NCBI GenBank assembly: GCA_002245135.1
Contig: NGBS01000300.1
Span: forward strand, 151,350 to 215,349
DNA: 64,000 nucleotides
Reading direction: 5' to 3'
Origin: Proteromonas lacertae
Taxonomy: Eukaryota; Sar; Bigyra; Opalinata; Proteromonadidae
The notes under the pieces are model-generated. The model ran no database searches. It was not told the DNA's origin and saw only the letters and a list, made by a program, of their open reading frames with translations. Position numbers and translations under genes: made by a program. Shown here one piece after another: positions 1-13,200 of this stretch. Every line of letters begins with the position of its first letter. Position 1 is the stretch's first letter.

Positions 1-628
1 AATATCACTACTGTTGGTAATGTTCTTACTGCTAGTTTTTGTACGAAAAATGGACTTTTTTCTGCATTTAAATGTAAAAATTTGCATTCCATGTGATGTG
101 GTGCAATTTTCTTCATGTGCATATCTAATATTTTACAACTCTCAAAATCATCTTTATAAAATACAACCAAACAAACCTCACATTTTGTTACTTCGTTTAA
201 AAATTCTGTTTCAAGTATTTCCCTGTATTCACCATAACCAGCTCGATGTAACTCGTTTTGTTTTTTCAAGTCTCTAAGTCTAGCTTCTCGTAGTCTTTGA
301 AATTCTGCATCATCATCGTCACTTAAGAAATCATCATCACTATCTTCATCCTCTATTATTAAGTATATTCATATAGCAATACCATTCTTTTTTGGTTCTT
401 TATTTTCTATAGATATAGTAGGTAGAGGTGTAACTTCTTTTTTCGGTTTATTCTTTGCTTTTTCTGATGGTTTTGGATCATTTTTGTGATTTTAATTAAG
501 AAAATATGATAATAGTATTAATTTATAAAGGATATATGTTTTTCTACCAAATCAGCCATCCCCTGCTGAATTCGCTCTTGTACAATTGCAGCTGTTTCTG
601 CACCAAAGGTTCCTGATGAAAGAGGCAT
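1..628 (-). CDS. TXNDC9: TXNDC9 / phosducin-like protein 3 homologue, 3' end missing
   Basis: Thioredoxin-fold cochaperone of the phosducin-like family. Family members work with the CCT/TRiC chaperonin in folding actin and tubulin. Three exons are visible: 628-536, 485-383 and 352 to the window edge. The N-terminus runs from MPLSSGTFGAET; exon 3 carries the acidic stretch, an arginine-rich helix and the family signature HRAGYGEYREI, followed by the start of the thioredoxin fold (SCKILDMHMKKI, then a KFLHLNAEKSPF stretch and RTLPTVVI). The first intron (535-486) is a textbook U12-type AT-AC intron; the second (382-353) is a 30-nt GT-AG intron. A single-base shift near 153-164 is needed to enter the thioredoxin fold, probably an assembly error because both sides match the family. 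The C-terminus lies outside the window. The family call rests on recognised motifs, not an alignment. Confidence 0.82.
486..535 (-). other. U12-type AT-AC intron in the TXNDC9-like gene
   Basis: Fifty nucleotides. It starts ATATCCTTTA, an excellent minor-spliceosome 5' site, has a TTTTCTTAAT branch-like motif and ends in AC about 11 nt later. Removing it joins codon 31 to the next exon in phase 0 and gives a continuous protein. Confidence 0.85.
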
Positions 629-1151
629 TTTAAAAATGAAAAATTCGTTTCAAAATTTGAAAATTTAAAAACCACTTTTTAAAAACCGTTTTTATAGATG
701 AATGAATGAAGAACTTTATTATAAAATAGTATGTTCTACCAAAACATAAAAAACTAATAACAATAGGGTATAAAATGATAATTGGGTATAAATTAATGAA
801 TATTATGTATCAGGAGGTTTGCAATATTTTGTTAGTAATTGTTTATTATATTGTTGATGATTTTTGATTAGTTTTTTTTATCTATATTCACATTTTCGCA
901 TGATTTGTTTACATTTTGAGTTGATGGAATTATAATTACTTGTGGTTGATATACTCTAGCAGATATAATAGACTTTGGAAAGATTAAAAAAGAAATATGA
1001 TAATTACAAAATCACAGTAAATTTGGGAAATAAGAAGATTAAAACAATCATGTAAATTGTTATATCTAATCATTTTTGTTAAATGTTATTAATAATTATT
1101 TGTGGGATTGATATTTTTAAAAAATAATAACCAAAGATTAGCATGTATCTA
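629..1151. other. AT-rich intergenic stretch, no gene seen
   Basis: No convincing reading frame on either strand. The right half of this stretch contains the first copy of an imperfect direct repeat (861-955) whose second copy lies in the 3' part of the neighbouring minus-strand gene. It is probably duplicated 3' gene sequence plus the upstream region of the TXNDC9-like gene. Confidence 0.5.
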
Positions 1152-1333
1152 TTAATGATGAGTACTCTGACCAGTTATAATATTATAACCTCTATCACCA
1201 AATCCTCTATAATATTGTTGATTAAATTGTGGTTGATTTTTGATTAGTTTTTTCTTATCTATATTCGAATTGTCATATGTTTTATCTTATTTTTTGAGTT
1301 GATGGAGTTACAGTTCTTTGTGGTTGATATACT
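861..1333. repeat. Imperfect direct repeat, two copies of about 95 bp (861-955 and 1237-1333)
   Basis: Both copies start TTTTTGATTAGTTTTTT, share TATCTATATTC, then TTTTGAGTTGATGGA, and end TGTGGTTGATATACT. They differ by scattered substitutions and small indels and are offset by about 377 bp. The right copy overlaps the C-terminal part of the minus-strand gene at 1152-2066, so the left copy looks like a duplication of that gene's tail. Confidence 0.65.
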
Positions 1334-2066
1334 GTGAACAGGTGGTTTAGGTGAATGTCTAGCAATAAATTCATGTTTAGTATTCTTCAATAGTAGGTGA
1401 TGCTCTGTTTGGTGGAGGATTGTTGTTGTTGATGTTGTGATGGTGGTTTTATTGCAGCATGCTTACCATCATTATAAATACAAGGTTGAGGTTGAACATT
1501 ATTTCTACCATTGTGTTGAAATTGTTGTTGATGTCCTGAATTATTATATCCATCACTAACATCTTTACTTCCATAATGACTACTACGATGAATGATGATT
1601 TTCATGTGGATTACTCCCACCTTTCTGTTTAGCTCATATCACATTGTTGTTGTTGTACGAAATTTTCTCATTCCTTGCCTTTCCCATTTTAATTGTATTA
1701 TCAACTATATCTTCCTGTATATAGTAATGATCACTACTTGAACTTATTTTATCTGGATTCTTAGTATTAACTTCTTTCAATGCTTCTTTTATCTGAGGAA
1801 TGGAATAATTGTTTGGGTTTTCTATCATTGGATTATATATTTTACTTAAATTTCCAATCATTTTATCTTCTTTTCTATTAATCGCTCTCTTCATTCTTTT
1901 ACTATATTTTCTCTAAGTTCATACTGATTCATTTCTCATTTGTCTTTTAAGTATTTCATTTTCTTTTTGCTAATTCATTTACTCGTATTTTCAAAGTCTT
2001 TATTTTCGTCTTGTAGTTTAGATATATTATTTAAATCAAAAGTCTTGCCGTTATATTTAACTTAAC
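1152..2066 (-). CDS. Unrecognised coiled-coil, Asn/Gln-rich protein with a disrupted frame
   Basis: I do not recognise the family. Read leftward, the sequence encodes a charged heptad-like segment (around 2060-1900), then MKRAINRKEDKMIGNL and a stretch with EALKEVNTKNPDKI (1894-1634), then a Gln/Asn/His-rich region (1620-1387) and a tail containing FNQQYYRGFGDRGYN that ends at a TAA at 1152. The tail lies in a different frame from the Gln-rich part. Between 2066 and 1880 the frame must change about four times within 200 bp to follow the coiled coil, and again further on. That is more than anywhere else in the window, so this is either a pseudogene or a poorly resolved assembly stretch. No start codon could be fixed. 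Confidence 0.4.
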
Positions 2067-2279
2067 ACTTCTAATCAAACATATAACAATAAAATGTAAT
2101 ACATCATCTATGATACACAAGTATCAAATGTTGAACACATTCAATGCATATCCATTACAATAAATACTATTAGCTATCATAACTGTAAACTAAAAATTTG
2201 TATATATAGATTCAAAACCACTATATTTTCATTAATAGTTCCAAAAAAGAAAAACACAATTATAATAACTTAAATAATA

Positions 2280-3732
2280 TTAAAAATTCTCAATTATTGT
2301 CACATACGTACTCCATACCCCACCTACTACTCCAAACACTATCAATATATAACTCCATACATAATATGAATGATTTACTCTATTTCTATTACTATTATGA
2401 TTATAAAAATAAATCATATAAGCTGATGGAATAACAAAATTAATAACAGCACTTGTAGTACCTCCAAGCAACTGGAACAGTAAATTCAATTGTTCAACAT
2501 TCAAGGCTATCAATAATACACTTATTAATATAATCATTGAATAAACATAATAAATAGTTTTTGATCTTTTACTTTTCATATCTTCTTCTAAAGAATCATT
2601 AGCAACTTTAATACCATGCATCATTGATATTAAACTAAATCTATTTACATATAAACATAACATTAATAATAATATTTTATACCTTAAAGGAAGTGTATTA
2701 AATGTAAAACACATCGTTATAGAAAATGCCATTGAAAAATATAATAAACAAATCAATAACGAATATATAATTGAATCATTCCAATCAATAATCAATTTAT
2801 TAAATAAATTACCTGGTGTCTTATAAGGCATAGCCATATAACCAAAAGTACCAATCAAACCAAAGGCAAATAATGAAAATGTCATAGCTCTTCGATTAAC
2901 TTTCTGCATTCTACCTTCTGTTGGTTTACGCAAAGATGCGAAGTTTTGAAATATATTTACTTGACATGTAAATGCAAACATCATTATTGGAAGACTTTGG
3001 ATCATTGGAAAATCGAATTTAGCCCAATAAATATATTGCAGATTCTCTTTAAGTGGGAATACAAACAACTATATATATATAATATATATTTATATAATTA
3101 TACTGATAAAACAATACAAGTGATGATTAGATATATTATTGATAGTACTCCGATAAAGGAATATATTTTCAAATTATTCACAGTTCTTCTCAGTGATAAT
3201 GGAACTACAATAATAATCCAATATGTCACTAAGCCAAATGTTCGATTGATAAATGGAAATACTTTTTGTAGTTGGATTATTAATGGAGTTAAAAGGTCTG
3301 ATACAGCTACTAAATAGGAGACTGATGTTCCATAACAATTGATAATAATACAGAGTTCAACAAATGATCTGTATTTTGCACCAAACAACTTATTCTATTG
3401 ATATATATAATAAATAATAGTAAATTATACTGTAATTTCTTCATAACTCTCTAAATTCAATATTTCACGACTTTTTATCAACATATTAATTGATATAACT
3501 GTAGCTATAAAGTCTAAAACTAATAAAAATAAGCCTAATTACCATAATTCATAATTTCAATACCCAGTAGTATTCCTGACTTTGCAAATGCATAAGGTAA
3601 AGATAAAGTCTCAGCTCCAAGTGTTGCTGATATTAAATTAAATACATTACCTGTTATTGAACCATCATTCCAAATTCTCTTCCAAAAACTCTCCTTCTTC
3701 TTCTTTTCTTGTTCTTGAGGTTTGCAAATCAT
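2280..3732 (-). CDS. Amino-acid transporter, AAAP / SLC38-like family
   Basis: Multi-pass membrane carrier for amino acids of the amino acid/auxin permease superfamily. Four exons (3732-3564, 3534-3431, 3394-3104, 3068-2280) are separated by GT-AG introns of 29, 36 and 35 nt; splicing gives one frame of about 450 residues, normal for the family. The first exon has a short basic cytoplasmic N-terminus followed by GNVFNLISATLGAETLSLPYA, the hallmark first transmembrane segment. Later exons add roughly ten more hydrophobic segments, including FPMIQSLPIMMFAFTCQVN, which matches the conserved mid-protein helix of the family. The start is the first in-frame ATG before the hallmark. Substrate and compartment (plasma membrane or lysosome) cannot be told from sequence. 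It is transcribed away from the GAF gene across a gap of about 525 bp. Confidence 0.85.
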
Positions 3733-4257
3733 TATATCTAAATCACTATTATTTCTTTTCTATCAGAATCAAATTATTACTTTATACTTTACTTCTATTC
3801 ATATTACAACAACTATCTATTGTTTCAGAGCAATTTTTCTTCAGTCTAACCAATTTTAATCCAAAAAGTTATAAACTGAAGGAAAATCAATGAAATTAAA
3901 AAAAGAAATTTGAGGTTGGATCAGATCTGTGGGTGGAATTAGTTATTTTTTGTTTTTAGGCTCAAACTCTTCAAATAAATAGATTATGATCTGAAAATAT
4001 AAATATGCTGCTTTATTTGCGTTAGCCCAATAAATAATATTCTTTATTTTGTTGATTATAAAGAATATACAAATAACATTTGTTTTAAAACTCAAGCTTT
4101 TCTTCAAACATAATTTTTTGAATTTCAAAGAGGTTTTTCAAACTCTATTCAATTATTTATTCTACAAAAGTTATTTAGTACATTTAAGAAAACTTCACTT
4201 TGCTTATATTTTTAAATTCGAGAGTATTTTCTAACTATTTATAAAATAGACTTATAA
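3733..4257. promoter_or_regulatory. Divergent intergenic region between the transporter and the GAF gene
   Basis: About 525 bp of AT-rich sequence separating two divergently transcribed genes. The ORFs in it are random. It must hold both promoters, but no recognisable box stands out. Confidence 0.4.
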
Positions 4258-7200
4258 ATGAATTCGTCTGGTTTAGCTTCATCAGATGATGATGATCAAC
4301 CACAAAGTGATCATGAAGATGCAGTAAAGGCTGTGTCAAAAGCAAGAGAACAAGTATATTTCGTAAATCTATTACAAGGCTGCTAAATTAATGTCCAATG
4401 TTGAAGAAGCAACAACACTTAGTTCTAAAACAAATATCTTATTTTAATATATCATATATTATTTGTTACTTTAACACTATTTACCTCAAGAACAGCTTAA
4501 GCTATTCCCTCAATTGGTGAGTAGAATTGGAGATTTAGAAGAACAAATCAAAATAAATGAAACACAAGGAATATCATTTTTTTAATATGAAATGAACAAG
4601 AATTTCTTTAATTAATATAAGATGACTTAAAAAGAACACGAACAGTCTTATCAGAGGTAATTACATATGTTCCACTATTTGCAACTTTAGAAAATTATGC
4701 TAAGTTATTTTCAATATCATTTTTCATTTTGTTTATATTATTCTCTACTATTTCTTTAATTCTATTGTTTTGTGTGTAAGTAGTATCATCTGTATTACCT
4801 AATTACATCCCCTGTGAATATGTAATACTCTATATATTTGAAAGGGATAAAATCTGGACTGAATTTAGAGAAAATAGTGAAGATGATCAAGCAATTAGAA
4901 AAGAGTATCCCACTTCCAATCCACACGTTTCAGAGGTAATAATTGATAGACAAGAAATAATGATATCTAATATAGAAGAAGAAGAACAATATCACTTAGA
5001 AGATGATATAGAATACCACTCTTTATTATCAAGAGCAATATGTAACGAATATCTTTTTTGAAACAATTTTAATAAATGAAAAATATGTTTAGTTTTGTTT
5101 TAATGATGTTTAATGATAATCGTGCATTGGGTATGATAGAATGTATTAATCACAATGATGAGCAGGAGTTTACAGCGGAAGATAGTTATACATTAAATCA
5201 ATTCTCTACTTTGATAGCTGTAGCTATTGAAATGATTGATAAGAGTTTGAGAGTAAATGATGAAATAGAAATATCATTTTATATATATATATATATAATT
5301 TCATTATTTAATGTTTTCTTTAATATATATTTACGATTATAAGATAAGTGTAGAAAGAGAAAGATTATATAATTCATTCTATCCAAAGATTAGACCACTT
5401 GATCCAGTCAAACAATTGAATGAAATAGTCAATATATTAAACAACACAATCACTTCCATTATTCAAGCCAAGTCAAGCCAATTATATATGTATACTGATA
5501 ATGGTGAGAAACAAGGATTATTGACATTTGATTCAAATGAAATTATTCCATTAACTGATGATCAATAAGTCTATTATATCATTTATATATTTATATATTT
5601 TAATTTTTATTAGAATATTCTTTAATTCTATATTTAAGCACTTAAATCCAATGCTATTTCAATCAATAATAAGATTAACACCAAAGCAATCAAGAATATA
5701 TTATGCGTACCAATAACAGTAGGTGATAAGAAAGATGAAGCATTTGGAGTGATAGAAATATGTAATAAAAAGAACAATGAATTTAGTGATAAAGATGCTT
5801 TATTAATTCAACCAATTATATGTTTATTCTCACTCATATTAACATATTATGGTGAATATAATAACAATATTGATCATATTAATGAAATTACAATGGAATT
5901 ATCAAGAGCTGAAGAAGCAAATAATGATTTACAACAACAACATATATCTTTTTTTTAAAACCTATTATTATTATTATCATTTATATTTTCTTTAATTTTT
6001 ATTCTTTACTTTATGGTAGCTAATCTGATTGCAACATTACAAAAGTGTACAATATATTCCAATGAAGAATCAATGTTGAATGAAATAATAAGATCACTTA
6101 ATACTTATGTTAAATGTAAAGAAATTTCACTTTACATATACAACTCTGAAACTGAACAATTATGTGGTTTATATCCAAATAAAGAAGAATTTCCATTAAG
6201 ATATCTTTTTATTAAACATTTTATTATTATATTATTATCTTTAATATTAATATACTACTGGTATTATAGGCCAAGCATTTGAAACTCAAGAAGTACAATG
6301 CATTCAAGATCCAACTAAGAATCCAAATTACAATGAAGATATAGACTTAGAAATCAAACTCAATCAATTAAATATAACCTGTATTCCATTAATTAATAAA
6401 CCAAATGAATCAATACCTCAGAATTGTTATGGTGTTTTAACCTTTCACAATTGTACTCCATTATTAGCCAGTAATGAAATCACCAATATTCAATTAATAT
6501 GCCAAATATTAACACCTTATTGGATATTACAACAAAGAATATTAGAGTTGAGATCTAAATATAAGATTAATGATGAAATTACAAGTCTTGCTGATGTTAT
6601 TAAAGAAATGAATAATATTATCTTAAAAGAAAGAGATATTGAACGAAGTTTAACTGATATTGATATTACTGAAAACCCATCACTTTTACCTGATAGATTA
6701 TCTGCAATTATTAAACCATATTTAGAGTGTGATTCTATGATTGTATTATCATTAAGTGAACATGAAAATAACTTTACTATTATGTCAATGAGTATATAAA
6801 TATATTCATATTCTTTGTTTATTATTAATAAATAGAACCACCTAAAACAATGAGTTATTCTGAAGTTCCATCTGTTCCTATGATCTACAACAATAATAAA
6901 GATAACAATGAAATTGAAGTAATAAAACATAGTGAGAATCCATATGAAGATATTAACAATATTATACCATTAGCATTACAATCAAAATGGACTGTAATAA
7001 TACCTTTGATTATGTCAACATTTATATACTTTGTAATATATACAAAACCATTATCAGAAGAAGAAATTAGAATAAAGATGGAGAAAATCAATAGAATTAA
7101 ACCATTCTTAGAGCAAAAGATAATGGATGTATATAAGACATTTGAATATGAAAATAGAGGTAGATTATTAGTTGATTATATTCATACAATGTTGACTTGT

Positions 7201-10200
7201 ACAACTTATGAAGATATTAGTTCATTTACATTCGTATATATTATTATGGTATTATTATTTTATGTATAGAATTATTTGAATAATATATATGTTCTTCCAT
7301 TTTGTAATGTTTGGGTTGTTAGTAATGAAAATACTTCGATTACCTTTGTATATCTCTCATTATAAACATTATTTATATAGAATTCAACATTAACTCAACC
7401 AGCTGCAATCTCATTGGATAATGAACCATATTCATTATTACAACATCAAAGTGGCAATTATTATTATTTTGATGATATAAATCGTCATTATAATGTGGTA
7501 AAATCAGATGAAACAGGTGAATTAATTGGATTTATAGAATATGATATTAATCAAGTAGCATTAGAAGATATTCAAGCAGAGTTTGAGAGACATATATCAC
7601 CAATATTAATATATACAACTCAAATAGTAAGAAGCAATATGGCACTCTTAGAAAAGAAGGATGAGATAGATGAAAGAGAGAAAAGAATAGAAGAAATTAA
7701 TGAAGAAAATGAAGAAAAAACAAAGGAATTACATGAATTAATCAACAATCAAAAGAATTCTTTAGATACAATAACAATGAATTATAACAATGTAATGGAC
7801 GAAATAGAACAAAAGAATAAACAAATTGAAAACTTGGTGAATGATGTGAATAAGCTGAATGAAGAATATAATGCATTGAATAATGAATATAATGAGTTAG
7901 TTCCTATTTCAATATTACCTGTTATATTTAACTTAACTCCTGAACAAGTGAATGATCAGAATATACAAAATTCTTTACAGATTGTATCAAATGAATTGAC
8001 TGGATTTGATAGTGTTCAATATTTTAGATATAATGAAGATGATAAATATTTGTATATTATTATTATTATTATTATTATTATAAATAGATATTTACCAAAT
8101 AATGTATCATTACAAATACCTGTACAATCCAGAACAAAGCTATTCTCTGTATTAAACAGTAAAGATTATTCAGTATTTAATGATATTACATATAATCGTA
8201 ATTATCCATTACCAGTGAATTTATCAATATTGAGAGAACAGGCAAAATGTGTTATTGTTTCACCAATGTATTTATAATTATAGAATATATTATGAATAGT
8301 TATTATTCAGATTATATTCATGGTTTGTTGGTTATAGAATCTAGAAATAACTTAACACAAACTCAATTAACAATATTCAAATGTTTGGTTCAACTATTAA
8401 CCCAAGTAATAACAATGGAAATAGTAATGAGAGAAAACAATGAATATTACAATAGAGATTTAACCAATAATAAATTAGAATATACTCATTTAACAAGTGC
8501 TATTAATTACTTAATTCAAAGTATTCTACCACCTTGTAATGTCAGTACATTGCTAATGAAAGAGAATAAGTATTTAGTGCAATATGAATGTGATGAAACA
8601 GGTAATGTTGAAGAAACATCGTATATATTATTTTTATTTTTAATATTAACCTTATAGATATGATTTAAACTCCATTATTCCATTAAAATATCAAACTATC
8701 TACGATAGAGTATTCTCTATACCAAATCCTATTGAATTTCCTATTAATAACAATCAAGATAATGACTATAATAACAATGATGATGAAAATAGTATAGTTG
8801 GTTTATGCAGAGATCAGAATAGGAATATAATGGGAGTTATTATTATTGATTGTGTTGGATTACAAGGAAAGAAATATGGTATATTATATATATATATATA
8901 TATAATTAAATAGAATATATCCAATCATTAGTCGATAAAACCTTAGATGAAATAGGAGATAATATCAAAACAATGTACAAGAACAATAACAATTCAATTG
9001 CCTGTATATTCCAACTACAACAATTCTTCTCAACCTTAAAGAGAAGAACAGCTAATAATATTCTTACTGAAGAATTAAATCAATATATTAGTGAAGGTAT
9101 AAGACATCGTGTAGATGTGGAGGATGAAGAGATTACAGTGAATAATGAGAAGATGACTAGAAGAGCATCAATAGTAAGAGGATTATTCGGTAGTCCAAAG
9201 AAAATACTTCCTAACAACAATAATGGTAGTAATACAATGAGTAGTGATTCTAATAATGAAATATCAATGGGTGGTTCAATACATAGTAATCCAGTCACAA
9301 ATAATAATAATAATAGAAATGTAAATGAAATGAAGAAGAATAAATATTTGAACTTTGATAAAAGATTTCAAATCAATAAATCCAAGAGGAATAGTAACCT
9401 TAGTAAATCTACAAATGGTACAGTTGGTAGTCCTTCAGATAGTAATTCAATTGGAAATGATAGTTCATTACCAAGTTATCCAACTTTTACTACTACAGAT
9501 ACAGGTGACAATGAAGAAGATAATAATAATAATAATAATAATGGTCAAGGAATGAATAAAGGATTGAATCTAAGAAAATATGATGAAATTAATAACAAAA
9601 TGGAATCTTTAAAACATCAAATAAAAGAAAATGAAAAAGAAGTTCAATTATGGAAGAAATATTATAATTTATGTGAAAGATTAATACAAATCAACTCATT
9701 AGATGATTTATTGAATAAAATATGTGGTATATTGATGGATACTTTTATCACTGACTATTGTATGATATATAACATTAACACTACCACCAGAATCAATGAT
9801 GACTATATCAATTCACTCTATTTACAATTCAAAAGAACACATGAAATTATCTATAAAGAAACAATCTCTCATAAATATAGAACAATGTCAATATTCCCAA
9901 TTACTTTAAATAACAATAGAGAAGATGAATATGTTATTATAATGGGATGGTGTAATAATCCTATATTACATAATATTAATATTATTTATGATTATTTATC
10001 ACAGTATGTTAATCATTTATCAATGTTGAAAGATATGAATATGTTATTAGAAGATCACAATATTGTATATATATTTTATATTTATATATATATATAATGT
10101 ATTGGGTATAGAAAATTAAAGACATTGTTAGTGAATCAGAACAATTAAATATGAATATGAAAGAAATGAAGAATAAATATAATGATCTCAATAATTATAT

Positions 10201-13200
10201 CATCTCATTATTACAGAATGTCACTAATTTCAATGATTTATGCTATCAAATACATACAGAACTACCTGAATTGGTAGATATGAAGTTTGTTACTGTTTTT
10301 GTATTTAGTAATAATCAATTTGTTACATCAGTATATTATTATAATATTATATATTTATAGTTGAATTCAAAAATATGGTCATTCTCTACTAATGAAGGAT
10401 TAGTAGGCCAATGTCTCATTACATAAATCACATTTAAATATTCCCAATATCTTATATAGTTCATACTATAATCCAAATATTGATAATATTATGAATATTC
10501 CAATACAATCTATCTATATTACACCATTGTATATTAATTATTATTATGTCAATAGAACTAATTATAATGGTGATATTATTGGATTATTAGAATGTGGAAA
10601 TAACAAAGAAATCTCACAAAATGAAGAGAAGGTAATTAATGAATATATTCCAATATTATCATCAATATTTGAGATTTATAAGAATTATAAAGAATCCAAT
10701 GATAAAACTACAAAAATAGAAAAATCAATGGAAGATATATCATTTTTTTATTTTATATAATATATTTATTATATTTTTCTTAATTTAATGCTTACTTGAA
10801 AAGTGATGTTACTAACGGCTTATTAAGATGTTATGAAATGATCAGTCAATGTTATGATTATAATGAATTATTAATCAAAGTCAATTCAAAAGCATCATTA
10901 TTATTAGGTTTAGAAAGTGTTACTTTATACTGTTTATTACCCGAAAAGCAGATGTTATTAACACGTTATAAAGATACTGCAATACCATTAAATATCAATA
11001 AATTGAAAGGTATTATACAAATAGTATATAATAATGGTCAATCAATAATTATACCAGAGTTGAAGAATGATATTAGGTTTGATAATCAGTTTGATATTAT
11101 CTCAAACAGTTTGAATGTTCATAGTGTTATGTATTTACCATTATTTAAAGTAACAGGACAAATGGTTGGTATTATTATATTTGCCCATTCAAATCCATCA
11201 TACTTTGATGGTAATATAGAGATATATAACAATCTATCAAATCATATTGCTTATTGTTTAGACAAATCTATTCAATTACATTATAATATTAAACATCTTA
11301 AAGAAAATGGAAGTGAAATAGAAAAGAAGAAAGAAGAGTTAATGAAATTGGAGAAAGAAATGAATGAATTGAAAATAAAGAAGAGTAATTCAAATACTCC
11401 TATAGATTTAAAGATGTTATCTAAATTACAATCAAATATATTATTATTAAACAGTACAAGTAGTTTAATGAACTTAATATCAACCAAATTATTCATTGTA
11501 TTAAAATGTGAAAAGAGTGAACTATACTTATGTGATAAAAACACAAAGTCATTATGGACTATAAATAAAAGAAATGATAAAGTAATGAAGAGTTATGAAA
11601 GAGGATCATTTAAGTATATGATTTCAACTGGAAAATTAGAATTGTTTGATAACTGTAGTGAAGATATTAGATGTGATAGAGATTATGATAATTGTAAGAA
11701 TTTAATATGTTGTCCAATTAAAAGTGAAAATGGAAATATATTAGGGATAATTCGTATAGAAAATAAAGAAAGTAACTTTGGTGAAAATGATATAAATATA
11801 TTAATTTAGTGAGTAGTGAAATATCTATTGTTTTACAAAGGATTAGAAATTCTAAAGGCAGTCTAAGTATGGATAAAGGAAGTCATTTACAAGATATTGA
11901 AATACAGAAATTAGAAATCGAAAATAACAATAAATACTTGAAAGAATTGAATGATTTTTATATCAATTTATTACCCATTCATTCCTTAAGTGATTTCTTT
12001 ATTATTTGTGAAGATGAAATCAGTAAATTATTGAAATGTGAAAGTTGTAATATATTCTTATTGGAGAATAATGGAAGCGTTTTAAATGGTAAAAATGGAT
12101 ATATAACGATTGGTAATAGATTAATTCCAGAGTTAATAACATATAATAGATTTATCATGAAAAATGACCATGAAGAATGTTTAGAATATTTATCAGATTT
12201 GAAATTATACTTCAATAATGTAGAAATGTACAGAAATTTCTTAATAGTTCCATTATGTGATATGTATAATAAGATTAGTGTAATAATCTTTACAGTGAAT
12301 AAAATAAAGAATAATTTCAGTGAAGATGATATGAAGGTAATTGGTGATATTAGTGAGAAATTATTATTGTTATTAGATAGAATTCAAATGTCAAATTTAC
12401 ATATTAATAGATATCTTTTTGCTAAACATTAATGATTATCATTTATATTTTTCTTAATATATATTTAAGCATATTGAATTAGAACTAAACGATGGAGAAC
12501 AGAAGCAAAGAATGATGCAGCAGATTCTATCCCAAAAGAATGAAAATGAAATAGAATTAAACCAACAACTAAAAATATTAGAAACTAAATATAAGAACTT
12601 AGAAAAACGACATGAAAAAGCAGTTACTTCAATGAAAAATGATTTAGATAGGCAGAGAAGTGATAAAAATGCAATTAAAGAGCTGAATATGGAGAGTCAA
12701 AGGATGATTGAACATAGCAAAAATGAAATTCAAAAACTGAAAGAGGAAGTAAAGAAAGAAGAACAAATGAAAGAACTGTTGATAGAAAAGAATGAAAGAG
12801 AAAAGAAAAGATTAGAAAATGACTATTTATTTAAAATTAATGAACTGAATAGAAATAAAGAGAGTTTATTGAAAGAGAAAATGAAATTAGAAAAAGAGAA
12901 AAAAGAATTGGAGATAGTTGTTGATGAAAATAATGAAAGATATAAAAGTTATAATAAAAACTTGAAAGATGAAAATGAATATTTAAGAAATGAGTTGAAT
13001 AGTAATGTTAATAAAAAGAATGATATTAGAAAGGAGAATGAAATGTATAAAGCAAAATTAGAGGAAGTAGAAAATGAGTTAAAAGATACAAAATTTAAAT
13101 TGAACAACTTAGAAAGTGAATATACCGAAATGAAGAATAAACACGAAATACAATTAGAGAATTTAATAGTATATATATAATATAATTATATTATAGAGTA

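Noticed and set aside
14-277. Plus-strand ORF of 87 codons at the left edge
   Set aside because: It lies opposite the TXNDC9-like exon, whose minus-strand frame matches a known family.
5280-5300. (AT)n tracts as microsatellite loci or origins
   Set aside because: Nearly all such tracts fall inside short introns and reflect intron composition.
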